Of a DNA stretch of 64,000 nucleotides, positions 49,017-56,992 are shown piece by piece. Source of the stretch: JAEVLT01 sp050496765 (lineage in GTDB: Bacteria > Bacillota > Bacilli > Bacillales > Cytobacillaceae); contig NZ_JBNWEO010000015.1 in the NCBI RefSeq assembly GCF_050496765.1, positions 434,001-498,000 on the forward strand, read 5' to 3'. The translations under genes were made by a program, and so were the position numbers. Numbering within the stretch: position 1 is the stretch's first letter; the number at the start of each line of letters is the position of its first letter. The notes under the pieces were generated by a model. That model was not told the origin of the DNA. It made no database searches and saw only the letters and a list, made by a program, of their open reading frames with translations.

Positions 49017-50207
49017 ATGTCAAGCAGGCAATTATCAGCATTTTTAGTTAAGAATCTTCAAGATTTAAATGAAAAAGGACTTTATAACGAAATTGACCCG
49101 TTAGAAAGTGCAAATGGGCCAATCATTAAGATTCGGGGGAAAGAACTGGTTAATCTATCTTCAAATAATTATCTTGGTTTGGCAACAGATGAACGGTTGA
49201 AGAAAGCTGCTGCTGAAGCAATTGCAAAGTATGGTGTCGGAGCAGGAGCAGTAAGAACGATCAATGGCACCTTAAAATTGCATGTGGAGCTGGAAGAAAA
49301 ACTGGCTGAGTTTAAACATACCGAGGCAGCAATAGCTTATCAATCTGGTTTTAATTGCAATATGGCTGCGATTTCCGCTGTTATGGATCAAAATGATGCC
49401 ATTTTATCCGACGAATTAAATCACGCTTCGATTATCGACGGCTGCCGTTTATCTAAAGCTAGCATTATCCGCTATAAACACTCCGATATGGAAGATTTGC
49501 GTGCAAAAGCAAAAGAAACAAAAGCTTCAAGTAAATATAACAAGATCATGGTGATTACGGATGGAGTGTTTTCGATGGATGGTGATATTGCCCTTTTGCC
49601 GGAAATTGTCAAAATAGCTGAGGAATTCGACCTGATTACATATGTCGATGATGCTCACGGTTCTGGTGTATTAGGAAAGGGGGCTGGCACTGTCAAACAT
49701 TTTGGCTTGTCCGATAAAATTGATTTTCAAATTGGTACTCTGTCAAAAGCAATTGGGGTTGTAGGCGGCTATGTTGCCGGGAAGAGAGATTTAATTGATT
49801 GGTTAAAAGTCCGCAGCCGGCCATTTTTATTTTCGACAGCGTTAACGCCTGCCGATGTTGCAGCATGTAAGCGTTCACTTGAAATTTTGATGGAAAGCAC
49901 GGAATTAAATGAGCGACTCTGGGCAAATGGCAATTATTTAAAAAATGGATTGAAAGCGTTAGGGTTTACGATTGGCAATAGTGAGACGCCAATCACCCCA
50001 TGTATCATTGGCGATGAAAAATTAACCCAGAAGTTTTCAAAACGTTTACATGAAGAAGGCGTGTACGCTAAAGCAATTGTATTTCCAACCGTTCCAAAAG
50101 GCACCGGCCGTGTCCGAAATATGCCAACAGCGGCACATACGAAAGAAATGCTTGATACGGCCCTTGCCACTTATGAAAAAGTCGGTAAAGAATTGGGTGT
50201 AATTTAA
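49017..50207 (+). CDS. kbl: Glycine C-acetyltransferase (2-amino-3-ketobutyrate CoA ligase)
   Basis: 396 residues, a PLP-dependent alpha-oxoamine synthase that cleaves 2-amino-3-ketobutyrate to glycine and acetyl-CoA. The PLP lysine is K244 in TLSKAIGVVGGYVAG, and the substrate-binding DDAHGSGVLGKGAGTVKHFG is intact. It begins MSSRQLSAFLVKNLQDLNEK. GGGGGAAG precedes the ATG. The paired threonine dehydrogenase gene follows 26 bp later; together they turn threonine into glycine plus acetyl-CoA. No T-box or glycine riboswitch was seen in the 200-bp leader. Confidence 0.93.
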   Translation: MSSRQLSAFLVKNLQDLNEKGLYNEIDPLESANGPIIKIRGKELVNLSSNNYLGLATDERLKKAAAEAIAKYGVGAGAVRTINGTLKLHVELEEKLAEFKHTEAAIAYQSGFNCNMAAISAVMDQNDAILSDELNHASIIDGCRLSKASIIRYKHSDMEDLRAKAKETKASSKYNKIMVITDGVFSMDGDIALLPEIVKIAEEFDLITYVDDAHGSGVLGKGAGTVKHFGLSDKIDFQIGTLSKAIGVVGGYVAGKRDLIDWLKVRSRPFLFSTALTPADVAACKRSLEILMESTELNERLWANGNYLKNGLKALGFTIGNSETPITPCIIGDEKLTQKFSKRLHEEGVYAKAIVFPTVPKGTGRVRNMPTAAHTKEMLDTALATYEKVGKELGVI

Positions 50208-50233
50208 AGAACAAGGCAGAGGACGGAGAAACA

Positions 50234-51178
50234 ATGAAGAGAATTTTAATAACGGGAGCGTTAGGGCAAATCGGTTCAGAACTGACTTTAAAATTGCGGG
50301 GTATTTATGGTCATGCAAATGTCATTGCAACGGATATTCGTAAAAATGACAGCGAAGCGGCAGAAAGCGGTCCTTTTGAACTTGTTGATGTGACCGATTT
50401 AAAAACAATGGGGGAAGTAGCTCGAAAGTATAAAGTGGATACCATCCTGCATCTGGCAGCCCTTTTATCGGCGACTGCAGAAGCCAAGCCGATTTTCGCC
50501 TGGAATTTGAATATGAGTGGCTTAATGAATGCGCTTGAAACAGCAAAGGAACTGAAAACACAATTTTTTACGCCAAGTTCGATCGGAGCATTTGGACCAT
50601 CGACGCCAAAGGATCATACACCGCAAGAAACCATCATGCGGCCAGCGACAATGTACGGAATTACTAAAGTCGCTGGCGAGCTGTTGGCGGATTATTATTT
50701 TACCAAATTTAACGTTGATACACGCGGACTAAGGTTTCCTGGTTTAATCTCGTATGTTGCACCGCCTGGCGGAGGAACAACTGATTATGCGGTTGAAATT
50801 TTCTATGAAGCTATTAAGAGTGGCCATTATACAGCTTATATCGATAAAGGAACGTATATGGATATGATGTATATGCCGGATGCTTTGAATGCCATTATTG
50901 ATTTGATGGAGGCAGATCCGGCCAAATTGATTTACCGGAATGCTTACAATATAACAGCCATGAGTTTTGCCCCCGAAGAAATAGCAGCTGAAATTAAGAA
51001 ACACATCCCCGATTTTAAAATGAAGTATGCTGTTGATCCAGTAAGGCAAAAAATTGCGGCCAGCTGGCCGAATTCGATTGACCCAAGCGCAGCAAAAGCA
51101 GAGTGGGGCTTTAAGAACGCTTTCGACCTTGAAAGCATGACAAAAGATATGATTGAAAAACTGAAAAAAAGATTGTAA
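50234..51178 (+). CDS. tdh: NAD-dependent L-threonine dehydrogenase, SDR type
   Basis: 314 residues of the NAD-dependent epimerase/dehydratase fold rather than the zinc-dependent Tdh of B. subtilis. The cofactor motif is GALGQIG near residues 7-13 and the catalytic Tyr/Lys pair is MYGITKVAGELLADYYF. The TPSSIGAFGPSTPKDHTPQ, PGLISYVAPPGGGTTDYAVE and TYMDMMYMPDALNAI blocks match SDR-type L-threonine dehydrogenases. Linkage to kbl confirms the assignment. GGACGGAG precedes the ATG. A terminator follows. Confidence 0.9.
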   Translation: MKRILITGALGQIGSELTLKLRGIYGHANVIATDIRKNDSEAAESGPFELVDVTDLKTMGEVARKYKVDTILHLAALLSATAEAKPIFAWNLNMSGLMNALETAKELKTQFFTPSSIGAFGPSTPKDHTPQETIMRPATMYGITKVAGELLADYYFTKFNVDTRGLRFPGLISYVAPPGGGTTDYAVEIFYEAIKSGHYTAYIDKGTYMDMMYMPDALNAIIDLMEADPAKLIYRNAYNITAMSFAPEEIAAEIKKHIPDFKMKYAVDPVRQKIAASWPNSIDPSAAKAEWGFKNAFDLESMTKDMIEKLKKRL

Positions 51179-51187
51179 ACCTTATGG

Positions 51188-51217
51188 ACCCGGCCAAAAT
51201 TGGTTCGGGTTTTTTGC
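51188..51217 (+). terminator. Intrinsic terminator of the kbl-tdh operon
   Basis: ACCCG (51188-51192) and CGGGT (51206-51210) close a stem with inner CC/GG pairs, followed by T6. Confidence 0.72.
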
Positions 51218-51336
51218 TGTTTCAAAGAAATAAATTGTCACAAAAGATTCATTTTCTTATGGCACATTCAACATTAATTTTATTTCTGAAAACTAAACTA
51301 TATAGACAAGCATTGTTTTAGGAGGATGAATGACTG

Positions 51337-52821
51337 ATGGACAAAAAAAGTCCAAAATCCAAAAAAACCAAATGGACGGCACTAGTATTTGCGATTATTG
51401 TAATGGTGACAATCGGCTTTTTGCTTCCGCCATTTCATGGACTACCTGTTGCCGGTCAAAGGGCGCTCGGGATTCTTGCCTTCGCTGTTTTAATCTGGGT
51501 AACAGAAGCGGTCACATATCCTGTCAGCGCTGCTTTTATTATCGCTCTTTTGACCGTATTGCTTGGACTAAGCCCTTCATTGTCTGGCGGAGGGGGACTG
51601 ATCGGCAGCAAAACGGCACTGGAGTGGGCTTTATCTGGTTTTAGCAGTGCGGCCACTGCTCTGATCGCGGGAGCCCTTTTTTTATCTGCTGCAATGCAGG
51701 AAACTGGGCTGGATAAACGGGTTGCCCTCATTGTTCTTTCGAAAGTCGGATCAACTGTCAAGGGCATTTTAGTTGGAGTGATTTTAGTTGGAATCTTTTT
51801 AGCATTCTTTATTCCAAGTCCAACAGCACGAGTTGGTGCAATGATTCCGATTATTTTAGGAATGGTAACAGCTTTCGGACTGCCGAAAAATAGCCGTTTG
51901 TCTGCTTTACTGTTATTAGCAACTGCGCATACAGCAACAATCTGGAGCATCGGGATTAAAACAGCAACGCCGCAAAACATGGTAGGTCTAAATTTTATTG
52001 AAAAGGCTTTTCCTTATTCTGTCTCCTGGCTGCAATGGTTCTTGGCGGCTGCACCCTGGTCGTTGGTGATGACGATTCTCTTGTATTTAGTCTTGCTGTT
52101 TCTCGTGCCGCAAGAAACGAAAGTGATTGCTTCTGGAAAGGATGTTGTGAAAAAGCAGTTGCAAGAACTCGGAAGAATGCCCTTTGCCCAAATTCGCTTA
52201 TTTTTTATCGCTTTTTTCGCCCTTGTCTTATGGGCGACAGAAGGCAGCCTGCATCCGTTTGATAGCACGACCATTGTCATCATTCTCGTTTCGCTTCTTT
52301 TAGCGCCAGGTATTGGCGTTTTAAGTTGGTCTAACGTCGAAAAGCTTATTCCATGGGGAACGATTATTCTTTTTGCAGCGGGGATTTCATTGGGGACCGT
52401 TTTATTAAAAACAAATGGAGCAGCATGGCTGGCAAAAATCGCTTTTCAAACAACGGATATACGATCCTTGCCAATTCTCGTCATTGTTGCAATCCTGGCC
52501 GCTTTTGCCATCCTGCTTCATCTTGGCTTTGCCAGTGCCACAAGCCTTGCTGCCACATTGATTCCTGTGGCAATTGCTTTTGTGGAGGGAATGAAGGATC
52601 CCGGTACGATACATGGGATGGGAATTGTCCTTATTACCCAATTTGCCATCGGATTTGGCTTCATTCTGCCTGTTAACGCCCCGCAAAATATGCTTGCCTA
52701 TGGAACAGGAACTTTTGAAACAAAAGATTTTATCAAAACAGGTTTACTGCTTACGATCCTTGGATATGGACTGTTGATCGTATTTTCATTTACCTACTGG
52801 AAATGGGTCAACATTTTATAA
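51337..52821 (+). CDS. DASS (SLC13) family anion:Na+ symporter
   Basis: 494 residues with 11-13 helices. The DASS signatures are AFFIPSPTARVGAMIPIILG and a late GFASATSLAATLIPVAIAF, with the paired SNT/SPT-like motifs that bind dicarboxylate and sodium. It resembles B. subtilis YflS-type malate carriers. AGGAGG lies 11 bases before ATG 51337. Substrate is probably a dicarboxylate such as malate or 2-oxoglutarate, but sulfate cannot be excluded. It stands alone, ending at a terminator shared with selD. Confidence 0.85.
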   Translation: MDKKSPKSKKTKWTALVFAIIVMVTIGFLLPPFHGLPVAGQRALGILAFAVLIWVTEAVTYPVSAAFIIALLTVLLGLSPSLSGGGGLIGSKTALEWALSGFSSAATALIAGALFLSAAMQETGLDKRVALIVLSKVGSTVKGILVGVILVGIFLAFFIPSPTARVGAMIPIILGMVTAFGLPKNSRLSALLLLATAHTATIWSIGIKTATPQNMVGLNFIEKAFPYSVSWLQWFLAAAPWSLVMTILLYLVLLFLVPQETKVIASGKDVVKKQLQELGRMPFAQIRLFFIAFFALVLWATEGSLHPFDSTTIVIILVSLLLAPGIGVLSWSNVEKLIPWGTIILFAAGISLGTVLLKTNGAAWLAKIAFQTTDIRSLPILVIVAILAAFAILLHLGFASATSLAATLIPVAIAFVEGMKDPGTIHGMGIVLITQFAIGFGFILPVNAPQNMLAYGTGTFETKDFIKTGLLLTILGYGLLIVFSFTYWKWVNIL

Positions 52822-52858
52822 AATAACAGCGAAGTTTCTACTTCGCTGTTATTTTTTT
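52821..52858. terminator. Bidirectional terminator between DASS and selD genes
   Basis: AAATAACAGCGAAG (52821-52834) and CTTCGCTGTTATTT (52841-52854) form a perfect 14-bp stem with T7 on the plus side. Both genes converge on it. Confidence 0.9.
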
Positions 52859-53901
52859 ACATATAGGAGCTTGTCTTTTCGTTCGGTGACATGACCGATT
52901 TTCGCTGCATGATGAATGCCGCAATCATGGAGCTCTGCGACATATTGAACTGCGTCGTTTTCGTTCATTGAAACAAGCAAGCCGCCCGAGGTAACGGCGT
53001 CACAAAGGACTAGCTGTTCTTCTTCCGAGAGTTCATCGTATTCAACATCTTCAAACAGCCATTTGTGATTGGATTTTGTACCACCTGGAACCACGCCATT
53101 TTTGGCCAGTTCAAATGAACCACGAAGGACAGGAATGCTGGATAATGATAATGAAAAACTGACATCACTGCCGCGTGCCATTTCACTGCTATGGCCTAAT
53201 AAACCAAATCCAGTCACATCTGTAACAGCATGGGGATGGTATTTGCTCAAAATTTGAGCCGCTGTTTTGTTCAATTGCGCCATCGTTTCAGTGACGAGCT
53301 GTTCTTGTGCTGGAGAAACAGCCCCTCGCTTAATCCCGGTCGTCATCATACCGACACCGATTGGTTTTGTTAAAACAAGTGCATCACCGGGTTTTGCACC
53401 AACATTTTTCCAAAACTTTTCTGGATGAACAATCCCCGTAACAGCGAGACCAAATTTCGGTTCTTGATCATCAATTGAGTGTCCGCCAACAGTAATAGCT
53501 CCTGCTTCGCTAACTTTATCGGAAGCTCCCTTTAAAATTTCTGCAAGGGTCTCAACACCAAGTTTTTTTATTGGATAGCCAACAATATTTAAAACTGTTT
53601 TTGGTTCGCCTCCCATTGCGTACACATCGCTTAGGGCATTCGCGGCAGCTATTTGGCCAAACATATAGGGATCATCGACAATCGGAGTAAAATAATCCAC
53701 TGTTTGGATCAATGCAATTGTATCCGAGATTTTGTAAACACCTGCGTCATCAGCCGTTTCATTTCCAACCAACAGTTCGGGAACGGGCTCTTGTTTTGGT
53801 AAAAGACGCAAAACTTGCGTCAGGTCTTCAGGACCAATTTTGCAGCCTCAACCAGCTTTTGATGAGAAAGACGTCAGGCGAATTTTTTCTTGATCACTCA
53901 T
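52849..53901 (-). CDS. selD: Selenide, water dikinase SelD, itself a selenoprotein (in-frame TGA)
   Basis: 350 residues if TGA 53848-53850 is read as selenocysteine (residue 18). ATG 53901 is six bases after GGAGGTG and gives MSDQEKIRLTSFSSKAG, then TGA, then GCKIGPEDLTQVLRLLP. This is the SelD active-site motif (G-C/U-G-C-K), in which TGA replaces the catalytic Cys. The rest of the protein is normal: DDAGVYKISDTIALIQTVDY, GGHSIDDQEPKFGLAVTGIV, HAVTDVTGFGLLGHSSEMAR. SelD makes selenophosphate for SelA. Automated calling would wrongly start at TTG 53811 and lose 30 residues including the active site. Confidence 0.92.
53805..53850 (-). promoter_or_regulatory. Candidate SECIS region of selD
   Basis: Downstream of the TGA on the minus strand, GGTC (12 nt later) can pair with GACC around a CTGAA loop, and GACGCAA pairs with TTGCGTC (53805-53821) around a 3-nt loop. 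Either could be the bacterial SECIS hairpin. Which one, if any, SelB binds is not decided. Confidence 0.45.
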
Positions 53902-54032
53902 GTTGTTCACCTCCATTGATATAGTATACCATTTCCCTTTTTTTCGCACGAATGGTTGTCCGATCTCTTCATGAATTTATCAATATACAATAATATTATT
54001 ATGTTAACTTTTTGCGAAAAATAATCCCCATA

Positions 54033-54431
54033 TTAGGGTAAAGTGATAAATCGATTTTTTCCAGAGCATTTTTCTTCTTTTGAAATCGTAATTTCAAGAA
54101 TTCCCGAGTGAAAGGAAGCCGCTATTTTCTGATTTACAATGGGGAAGGGGAAATCAATGATCCGTTCGCGCACTTCTGCCGGATTTTTAGGAAGATGGAG
54201 GGCTTTTTGAGCTTTGATGATCAGCTTTTCATTGTCTGCAAATACCGTAATTTCGCTAGCTTCAAATTGGCTTAAAAGAGCTTCCACGATCCAATTTTTA
54301 TCGGTTTCGTATAAATCAATTCGAAACTGCATTTGATCAAGGTAGGTTGTTAATGGATCGAGAAAGTAGTTTTCAAGCCATTTTTCCATTTGCTGAAGAT
54401 CATAAGACTGGTCGTCTTCTTTGTTGGACAT
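54033..54431 (-). CDS. Hsp20/alpha-crystallin-like spore-type protein
   Basis: 132 residues from ATG 54431 behind AAGGAGGG; the longer open frame to 54554 lacks a site. After a helical head (DLQQMEKWLENYFLDPLTTY) comes an alpha-crystallin-like beta sandwich (QFRIDLYETDKNWIVEALLS, ITVFADNEKLIIKAQKALHL) and a closing GILEITISKEE strand. Bacillus spore proteins such as CotP and GerT share this layout. It lies between selD and selA but is transcribed like selD, with a gap of about 130 bp. Functional link to selenium is not implied. Confidence 0.72.
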   Translation of the reverse strand: MSNKEDDQSYDLQQMEKWLENYFLDPLTTYLDQMQFRIDLYETDKNWIVEALLSQFEASEITVFADNEKLIIKAQKALHLPKNPAEVRERIIDFPFPIVNQKIAASFHSGILEITISKEEKCSGKNRFITLP

Positions 54432-54531
54432 GTTGTTTCCCTCCTTGCTATGATTCATCGTATTCAATAAGCAGAGCTTTGGTGAAAATGGTATAATGTG
54501 CATTGACATTAACATGAAGGAGTTTTTAACT

Positions 54532-55938
54532 TTGAAACAATGGCTGCGTTCCATTCCGCCTGTTCATGAATTGCAGACGCATGAACAGTTTTTTGCGCTC
54601 ATGGATAAGAGCAATTTGGATTTTAATGAATTATCTAACCAGCTTAAGGAAGTTGTCGAACAGATTCGCTGCTCCATTTTAGCCGGGGAGTGGAAAGGAG
54701 CTGTTCCCGGAACAGATTCATTTACAGCTGAACTTTTTCAACTGTTGGCAAACAAAATCGGAACTCAATTTTCTTATACGCTTGAAAGGGTAATCAACGC
54801 AACTGGCACCATATTGCATACGAATTTGGGAAGAGCCAGGCTTAGCGACCATGCAATTGCCCATGTAATTGAGACTGCACAAAATTATTCAAATTTGGAG
54901 TACAGGCTTGAAGAAGGAAAACGCGGTTCGAGGCACAGCCATGTTGAATCCTTGATTGAGCATTTGACGGGTGCAGAAGCAGCGATGATCGTAAATAATA
55001 ATGCTGCGGCAGTATATATTGTCTTACGAGCATTTGCGCAAGGTAAAGAAGTGATTGTCTCCAGGGGGCAGCTTGTTGAAATCGGCGGCTCATTTCGCAT
55101 TTCTTCGATTATGGAAGAAAGCGGGGCAAAACTTGTTGAGGTCGGCACAACGAATAAAACCCATCTTAAAGATTATGAGCAGGCGTTAAGTGACGAAACA
55201 GCGATGATTATGAAAGTACATACAAGCAATTTTAGAGTAATTGGCTTTACGGAAACAGTTGATACCCGAAAGTTGATTTCTTTAAAGAAGAAACGAGACC
55301 CGATTATTTTTTATGAAGATCTTGGAAGTGGGGCATTATACGATTTCCGCACGCATGGGATTGGCGAGGAGCCTGTTGTGAGAGAAATTATTGAAATGGG
55401 CGCAGATCTTGTTACATTTAGCGGAGACAAGCTATTAGGAGGTCCGCAGGCAGGCATAATTGCAGGCAAAAAGGAGCTGATTGACCGGTTAAAAAAACAT
55501 CAGTTGGCAAGGGTTGTCCGTGTTGATAAAATGACGCTTGCAGCTTTAGAAGGTACTTTAATTGATTATGCTAAAGGGGAAAAGGGCTTGGAAACAATTC
55601 CGGTTGTTCGCGATATCCTAAAGCCTCTAAATCAGCTTGAGAAGCGTGCAAAAAATTTTGCAGCAAGATTTGTTGAGACAACTAGTAGCTTTCATGTAAG
55701 AGTCATTCCCGGAACGAGCCAAATTGGCGGCGGTACCATGCCTGAAGTCGAATTACCATCTGTTCTAATCGCCCTCCGCCATAAACAATTTTCAGCAGAA
55801 CAGCTTTCAAAAAAAATGCGTGTCGAATTAAAACCCGCAATTGTTGCTCGAATTCAAAAAGAGGAGTTAATCCTCGATCTGCGGACAGTATCTGAACAGG
55901 AAGAAGAAATCCTGCTAACTACATTAAAGCAGCTTTAA
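54532..55938 (+). CDS. selA: L-seryl-tRNA(Sec) selenium transferase SelA
   Basis: 468 residues from TTG 54532, nine bases after AAGGAG; ATG 54496 in the same frame has no site. SelA converts Ser-tRNA(Sec) to Sec-tRNA(Sec) with selenophosphate. N-terminal tRNA-binding region LRSIPPVHELQTHEQF, VINATGTILHTNLGRARLSD, the PLP lysine K300 in TFSGDKLLGGPQAG, and YEDLGSGALYDF. Length matches E. coli SelA. SelB and the tRNA(Sec) gene are not in the window: a terminator follows at once. TATAAT at 54492-54497 with a TGG extension is the likely -10. Confidence 0.94.
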   Translation: MKQWLRSIPPVHELQTHEQFFALMDKSNLDFNELSNQLKEVVEQIRCSILAGEWKGAVPGTDSFTAELFQLLANKIGTQFSYTLERVINATGTILHTNLGRARLSDHAIAHVIETAQNYSNLEYRLEEGKRGSRHSHVESLIEHLTGAEAAMIVNNNAAAVYIVLRAFAQGKEVIVSRGQLVEIGGSFRISSIMEESGAKLVEVGTTNKTHLKDYEQALSDETAMIMKVHTSNFRVIGFTETVDTRKLISLKKKRDPIIFYEDLGSGALYDFRTHGIGEEPVVREIIEMGADLVTFSGDKLLGGPQAGIIAGKKELIDRLKKHQLARVVRVDKMTLAALEGTLIDYAKGEKGLETIPVVRDILKPLNQLEKRAKNFAARFVETTSSFHVRVIPGTSQIGGGTMPEVELPSVLIALRHKQFSAEQLSKKMRVELKPAIVARIQKEELILDLRTVSEQEEEILLTTLKQL

Positions 55939-55942
55939 CATC

Positions 55943-55978
55943 AGCCAAAACACCCTCTCTTTGGAGGGTGTTTTGGCT
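55943..55978 (+). terminator. Intrinsic terminator of selA, shared with sspP
   Basis: AGCCAAAACACCCTC (55943-55957) and GAGGGTGTTTTGGCT (55964-55978) make a perfect 15-bp stem. It serves selA on plus and, in reverse, sspP, whose stop codon overlaps it. Confidence 0.85.
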
Positions 55979-56120
55979 ACATATCATGATGGGAATTGTG
56001 TTTTGCCCTTGTATGCTGGCGATTTTTTACTTTATGTGATCCGCTGAGCGGCTGCGGTTGTCCTGATTGATTGCCTTTTGGTGCATTTCGGCGCATATCT
56101 TTACTATCATTTTTGTTCAT
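55977..56120 (-). CDS. sspP: Small acid-soluble spore protein SspP
   Basis: 47 residues: MNKNDSKDMRRNAPKGNQSG, then QPQPLSGSHKVKNRQHTRAK and HNSHHDM, a near-match to B. subtilis SspP in both composition and the HTRxKH ending. It is one of the minor spore proteins packed into the forespore. AAGGAGGG precedes the ATG, and a sigma-G-type promoter lies about 20 bp further up (56140-56168). In B. subtilis sspO and sspP form one unit; here a plus-strand gene is lodged between them. Confidence 0.9.
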   Translation of the reverse strand: MNKNDSKDMRRNAPKGNQSGQPQPLSGSHKVKNRQHTRAKHNSHHDM

Positions 56121-56139
56121 CTTCATCCCTCCTTACCGT

Positions 56140-56168
56140 TAGGATGCTTTCAGCAATTGTTTTTATAC
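56140..56168 (-). promoter_or_regulatory. Sigma-G-type promoter of sspP
   Basis: On the minus strand GTATA (56164-56168), a 17-bp spacer and CATCCTA (56140-56146). Both fit the forespore consensus. Confidence 0.7.
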
Positions 56169-56233
56169 GGTATATTATTTATCATTTTGCACATTTTAAC
56201 CATATACCTACTTTTTCTGGAGGAGTGAAGCAA

Positions 56234-56494
56234 ATGCCATACCATAAAAATAAACAGCAAGCATTCCAAGCTGCACAACAAGGTGTAGAGGATGCCCAAG
56301 AGCTTTACTATGAAATCGTTCGGGATAGCGCCAGTTATGGTCACCAGTTAAAACATTTAAAAGAGGAAGTAAACGAGGCGTACCAGCAAATTGAAAATGC
56401 ATTAGAAGTAGCCTCTGAACATGAGAAGGTTCAGCTTAAACGGTATCAGCAAGATTTGCAAAAAATGGTTGACGAAGTCAATCTATACCAGTAA
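56234..56494 (+). CDS. Helical protein of unknown function lodged between sspO and sspP
   Basis: 86 residues from ATG 56234 behind TGGAGGAGTGAAG. It begins MPYHKNKQQAFQAAQQGVED and is almost wholly amphipathic helix (KHLKEEVNEAYQQIENALEV, HEKVQLKRYQQDLQKMVDEV), so a coiled-coil homo-oligomer is likely. No membrane segment or cysteine. Transcribed opposite to the two spore genes on either side. A perfect 15-bp terminator hairpin overlaps its stop. I do not recognise the family. Confidence 0.7.
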   Translation: MPYHKNKQQAFQAAQQGVEDAQELYYEIVRDSASYGHQLKHLKEEVNEAYQQIENALEVASEHEKVQLKRYQQDLQKMVDEVNLYQ

Positions 56495-56524
56495 AAAGCG
56501 GGGAAATTCCCGCTTTTTACTGGT
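56488..56524. terminator. Bidirectional terminator between the helical protein and sspO genes
   Basis: CCAGTAAAAAGCGGG (56488-56502) and CCCGCTTTTTACTGG (56509-56523) are a perfect 15-bp stem; both stop codons fall inside it. Confidence 0.87.
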
Positions 56525-56666
56525 TTTTCTTACGCGTTTTATTGTTTAGTTTTTCTTTCGCGGTTAATGGTTCATTCGCGATTTCTTCATTAAATCCGGC
56601 ACCTTGGCCTTGTCCTTTGGCAGCATTCATTCCCGGGATGACATGATTTGATTTTTTTCGCTGCAA
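56517..56666 (-). CDS. sspO: Small acid-soluble spore protein SspO
   Basis: 49 residues from TTG 56666, six bases after GGAGGTGA. MQRKKSNHVIPGMNAAKGQG, QGAGFNEEIANEPLTAKEKL and NNKTRKKNQ match SspO (KRKANHVIxGMNxAKxQGxGAG in B. subtilis). A minor spore protein synthesised in the forespore. Another TTG three codons upstream is too near the ribosome site. It lies divergent from acnA, as in B. subtilis. Confidence 0.88.
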   Translation of the reverse strand: MQRKKSNHVIPGMNAAKGQGQGAGFNEEIANEPLTAKEKLNNKTRKKNQ

Positions 56667-56828
56667 ACTCAATCACCTCCTACTATTTTACTATTTCCTA
56701 AATCCTCTAAAAAAGACAGATTGTTTTTTTACCATAATAAAAAGGCGATTTAAGTTGTCTGCTTTCGATTGACATGAGACGCCATAACCATCGTTTATCC
56801 CGTTCACGCGTGATTATTTCATAAATTA

Positions 56829-56843
56829 ATAAGAAATACTTAT
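56829..56843 (+). promoter_or_regulatory. CcpC-type operator of the aconitase gene
   Basis: ATAAGAAATACTTAT is the ATAA-N7-TTAT dyad bound by the LysR-type repressor CcpC upstream of citB in B. subtilis. A second ATAA/TTAT pair with N8 lies at 56851-56866. Citrate would relieve repression. Confidence 0.65.
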
Positions 56844-56992
56844 CGAATGCAATAACTTTCTTGTTATTTACTTATCTCGAATAGTGTATTAAGATTAGAA
56901 TTGTGAGAAAAGTAGGGATGGATGGGAAAATTCAAACTTTTCGACTTTTGGATTTATTTGTTTTATTATGACGATTGAAGGGGGTTTTTTGA

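Noticed and set aside
51456..51980. 174-codon minus-strand frame in the DASS transporter gene
   Set aside because: Antisense shadow of a membrane protein gene.
53811..53811. TTG 53811 as the SelD start
   Set aside because: It has no ribosome site and would remove the catalytic motif. The ATG at 53901 with GGAGGTG and a Sec TGA explains the sequence better.
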